Positions 42,852 through 45,119 of a stretch of 45,119 nucleotides of DNA are shown one piece after another; position 1 is the stretch's first letter, and each line of letters starts with the position of its first letter. The position numbers and the translations under genes were made by a program. Below the pieces are notes generated by a model. It did no database searches. It was not told the DNA's origin and saw nothing but the letters and a program-made list of their open reading frames with translations. The stretch lies in contig JAJDAH010000345.1 in assembly GCA_029261965.1 (NCBI GenBank), forward strand, positions 1 to 45,119, in the 5' to 3' direction. This DNA is from Polyangiaceae bacterium (lineage in GTDB: Bacteria > Myxococcota_A > Polyangia > Polyangiales > Polyangiaceae).

Positions 42852-45119
42852 ATGCGGCCAGCGACCATGGAGATACCGATGGGCCGACTCGTTTCTTGTC
42901 TGGCACTCCTTGTGGGCGCCACGGCGTGCGGGCAGCAGGAAGCACCGCCGCGGGTCGAATCGGTCACCGCGAGCCTTTCTGCAGAATTTGGGGTCGACGA
43001 CCCGGCCTACGAGGCGTCCTGGGGCGTGCAGCGGGGCACGGCCTCGGCGTCGAACGGCACGAATACCTTGGTGGTGTGGGTCGATGAACGCGTCGCCTGG
43101 GTAGCGCCGCACCTAGCACTGAGCGCCGAGACCCGCGGGTTCATCGTCGCTGCTCGAGTCTCCCCGACGGGTCAGATTCTGGATCCGGGCGGGATCCCGC
43201 TAGCCGAGGTCGATTTCGACTTCTCCCAGTCGGTCCGTGTCGGGTCCGACGGCGCGGGTTGGCTCGTCGCCTGGGCCGACGATGGCGCGGCCGAGGCTCG
43301 CCGCGTAGCGGCCAACGGCTCGCTGCTTGATTCGAGACCCATCGCGTTGGCCAGCGCGTCGGTCGTCACCATCGACGACGTCGAGTTCGACGGAACCAAC
43401 TATTGGACCGTATGGACGCACGACGGCGACCGCAACGACATTCTAGCCAAGCGCGTCGCTCCCACTGGCGCGGCGGTAGACCTGACTCCTATCGCGATTT
43501 CCAACGTCGCTCAGCATCAGCAAGACGCGGAAATGGCTTGCACCGCCTCCCAGTGTTTGATCGCGTGGAGCGACACTCGCGAAGGGGCGAGCGCCCAGCG
43601 GATTTTCGCGACTCGCGTCGACTCCTCCGGCGGCGTTCTCGATGCTCCACCAATTCGCACCAACGCAGCGACGGGCCAGCAGGTGAAGCCTTCGGTGGCG
43701 AGCGACGGCACGGACTTTCTCATCGTCTGGGCCGATCAGTCGGTCGTCAACTCTCGAGCTCAAGCGGCGATTGTCGACGCAGCAGGCACACCGACGACGC
43801 CTGCGGCCATCGACCTGGCCCCCGCGTCAGATGATCCTAGCGTCGCGTTCGGGAGTGGGCAGTACGTCGTGGCTCTCACGGGACCGGAAGGGCTGGGAGA
43901 ACAGGGCATCTACGGCGTTCGCGTGACACCCACCGGCACGGTGCTCGACGGCAGCCCCGTAGTTTTGGTTACAGGCGAGGACCCCCACTCTGCATTCGGT
44001 CCGAGCCTCGTGGCCGAGGGAGCGAACTTTCGCGTTTCGTACGATTTCGCAGCCCACGGCGCCAACTCCGCTCAAGAGATGGACGTCCGATCCCGTAGCT
44101 TCACTTCCGCTCTGCTCACGACTGGACCGCATGTTTACGTCAGCAACGAACCTTCCGGTCAGCACGTCCCCGCGATCGGCTTCAACGGCAGCTCCTACCT
44201 CGTGGCCTGGATCGATTCGAGACCCGGAATCAATCGCCTCGGCGGGTTCCGCGCCGCTCGCGTGGACCAAAATTTCGCCAAGCTCGACCCGAACGGAATT
44301 CAGCTGACCAACGAGTCGTTCGCATTGTTCGACGATGTTTTCTCCAGTCCCAACTATTTCTACGAAGAAACACGAATAGAGATCGCTTCGGACGGCACGG
44401 ACTTCGCCGTTCTCGCGGTACCCGACGGGGCGTGGCGCATTTCGGGATCCGGTACCCTACTCGGCTCGTTGAGCATTCCTGGCACGAGCGCTGGCCTCGA
44501 CTTCGACGGGACCAACTACTTCGTGGTGTGGCAGAGCACGCTCTTCGACGCTGGCGATATCATGGGCTCACGCATGGCGCCGGACGGTACATTGCTCGAT
44601 CCGGCGGGCATCACGATCTCAGCCAACGTCGATCTCCAGATGCAACCCGCCGTCGTGTGGAGCGGCTCGCAGCACTTCGTCGTGTGGGTGGACGATCTGG
44701 TCGGCGTACGGGGCGCCCGGGTGGCCCAAGACGGGACCGTGCTCGATCCGGCCGGGATCACCCTCGGCAACAACGGCCAGTTCGTCGACGTCGCCTCGGA
44801 CGGGTCCGGATTCATGGTCGTGTGGAACGACGGTTTTGGGGGCTCGGCACAATCGGCTGCCGTAAACGCCGCCGGGGTGGCCAGCCCCGCCAGCGTGACC
44901 GTGTCGACCGGAGCTCGATTTCGGCCAAGCGTTGCGTGGGCGGGAACGAGCTATTGGAGCGCGACCCAAGTGGGCACGTCGATCACTCTGCTGCCCGGTT
45001 TTGGAGAAGCGCTCGAACCCGGTCGAGTCTTCGTCGAACCAGCACTATTGGCGGGACCCGCGGGTCAACTGGTGCTCGCGTACTCCAGTCTCGTCACGAC
45101 GCCTCCGGAGTTCGGTCGG
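42852..45119 (+). CDS. Repeat-built secreted lipoprotein, 3'-truncated by the window edge
   Basis: An uninterrupted frame of 756 codons running to the last base, with no stop. Possible starts are 42852 (AAGGGGG 6 nt before), 42867 and 42879 (GGAG about 7 nt before). The last gives a signal peptide MGRLVSCLALLVGATAC with lipid-anchor Cys. After that, about 12 copies of a roughly 50-residue unit follow. The most regular part of the unit is a SDGT-x-(F/Y)-(L/V)-V-(V/A)-W-x-D strand pair, for example VGSDGAGWLVAWADD, ASDGTDFLIVWADQ, FNGSSYLVAWIDSR and SDGSGFMVVWND. Between them lie RV-x(3)-G-x-(L/V)LDPAGI segments. This suggests beta-propeller or beta-solenoid blades. Probably surface-exposed or released. 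Function unknown. Confidence 0.8.
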   Translation, partial: MRPATMEIPMGRLVSCLALLVGATACGQQEAPPRVESVTASLSAEFGVDDPAYEASWGVQRGTASASNGTNTLVVWVDERVAWVAPHLALSAETRGFIVAARVSPTGQILDPGGIPLAEVDFDFSQSVRVGSDGAGWLVAWADDGAAEARRVAANGSLLDSRPIALASASVVTIDDVEFDGTNYWTVWTHDGDRNDILAKRVAPTGAAVDLTPIAISNVAQHQQDAEMACTASQCLIAWSDTREGASAQRIFATRVDSSGGVLDAPPIRTNAATGQQVKPSVASDGTDFLIVWADQSVVNSRAQAAIVDAAGTPTTPAAIDLAPASDDPSVAFGSGQYVVALTGPEGLGEQGIYGVRVTPTGTVLDGSPVVLVTGEDPHSAFGPSLVAEGANFRVSYDFAAHGANSAQEMDVRSRSFTSALLTTGPHVYVSNEPSGQHVPAIGFNGSSYLVAWIDSRPGINRLGGFRAARVDQNFAKLDPNGIQLTNESFALFDDVFSSPNYFYEETRIEIASDGTDFAVLAVPDGAWRISGSGTLLGSLSIPGTSAGLDFDGTNYFVVWQSTLFDAGDIMGSRMAPDGTLLDPAGITISANVDLQMQPAVVWSGSQHFVVWVDDLVGVRGARVAQDGTVLDPAGITLGNNGQFVDVASDGSGFMVVWNDGFGGSAQSAAVNAAGVASPASVTVSTGARFRPSVAWAGTSYWSATQVGTSITLLPGFGEALEPGRVFVEPALLAGPAGQLVLAYSSLVTTPPEFGR

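Overview
The window is about 45 kb of high-GC bacterial DNA with tightly packed genes, many joined by ATGA, GTGA or TGATG stop/start overlaps. I infer a myxobacterium of the Polyangia type. The grounds are three small lipoproteins with Gly-Thr-Gly-Gly linkers after the lipid-anchor cysteine, a eukaryotic-like Ser/Thr kinase with a polytopic C-terminus, an HDOD protein, a repeat-built secreted lipoprotein, and a primary sigma factor with a long Lys/Ala/Pro tail. No rRNA, tRNA, insertion sequence, phage gene or CRISPR array was seen. Gene content looks chromosomal throughout.

Layout. (1) 1-8154: recC (5' end outside the window), recB and recD, overlapping, encode the RecBCD double-strand-break repair helicase-nuclease. 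(2) 8183-10392, minus strand: a flavin amine/amino-acid oxidase and an SMP-30-type lactonase, translationally coupled. (3) 10419-14103: uvrA, then a GYF-like/GAF-like protein. (4) 14252-17137: quinone oxidoreductase-like protein, ACAD10/11-type acyl-CoA dehydrogenase and HAD hydrolase, a fatty-acid or hydroxy-acid catabolic group. (5) 17157-21959, minus strand: rpoD, then a separate three-gene operon (small Pro-rich protein, SCP2-alpha/beta hydrolase, SDR). (6) 22036-25764: prfC (RF3) tail-to-tail with an ADP-forming acyl-CoA synthetase-like protein. (7) 25877-27757, minus strand: a Gly-rich lipoprotein with a clear intrinsic terminator, and an HDOD protein.

(8) 27827-35734 is the least conventional part. 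A TetR regulator, a UbiA prenyltransferase and an unrecognised 243-residue protein form one overlapping operon. It converges on a second UbiA-family gene. That gene is divergent from two coupled ArsA-type ATPases, a FadL-like outer-membrane protein and a lipoprotein. Only one of the two ATPases keeps the ArsA signature lysine of the deviant Walker A motif. (9) 35773-38449: fetA-fetB-like iron exporter, then a convergent sugar-lactone oxidase. (10) 38632-42733: Ser/Thr kinase, D-threonine-aldolase-like PLP enzyme, Cys-rich lipoprotein and YkgJ-type Cys-cluster protein, ending at a strong hairpin. (11) 42852-end: a long secreted lipoprotein made of about 12 repeats of roughly 50 residues, running off the window.

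Most of the window is housekeeping (DNA repair, transcription, translation). The parts worth a second look are the paired UbiA/ArsA block, the duplicated start region of the quinone oxidoreductase gene, the split ACAD10-like pair, the rpoD tail, and the repeat lipoprotein at the right edge.
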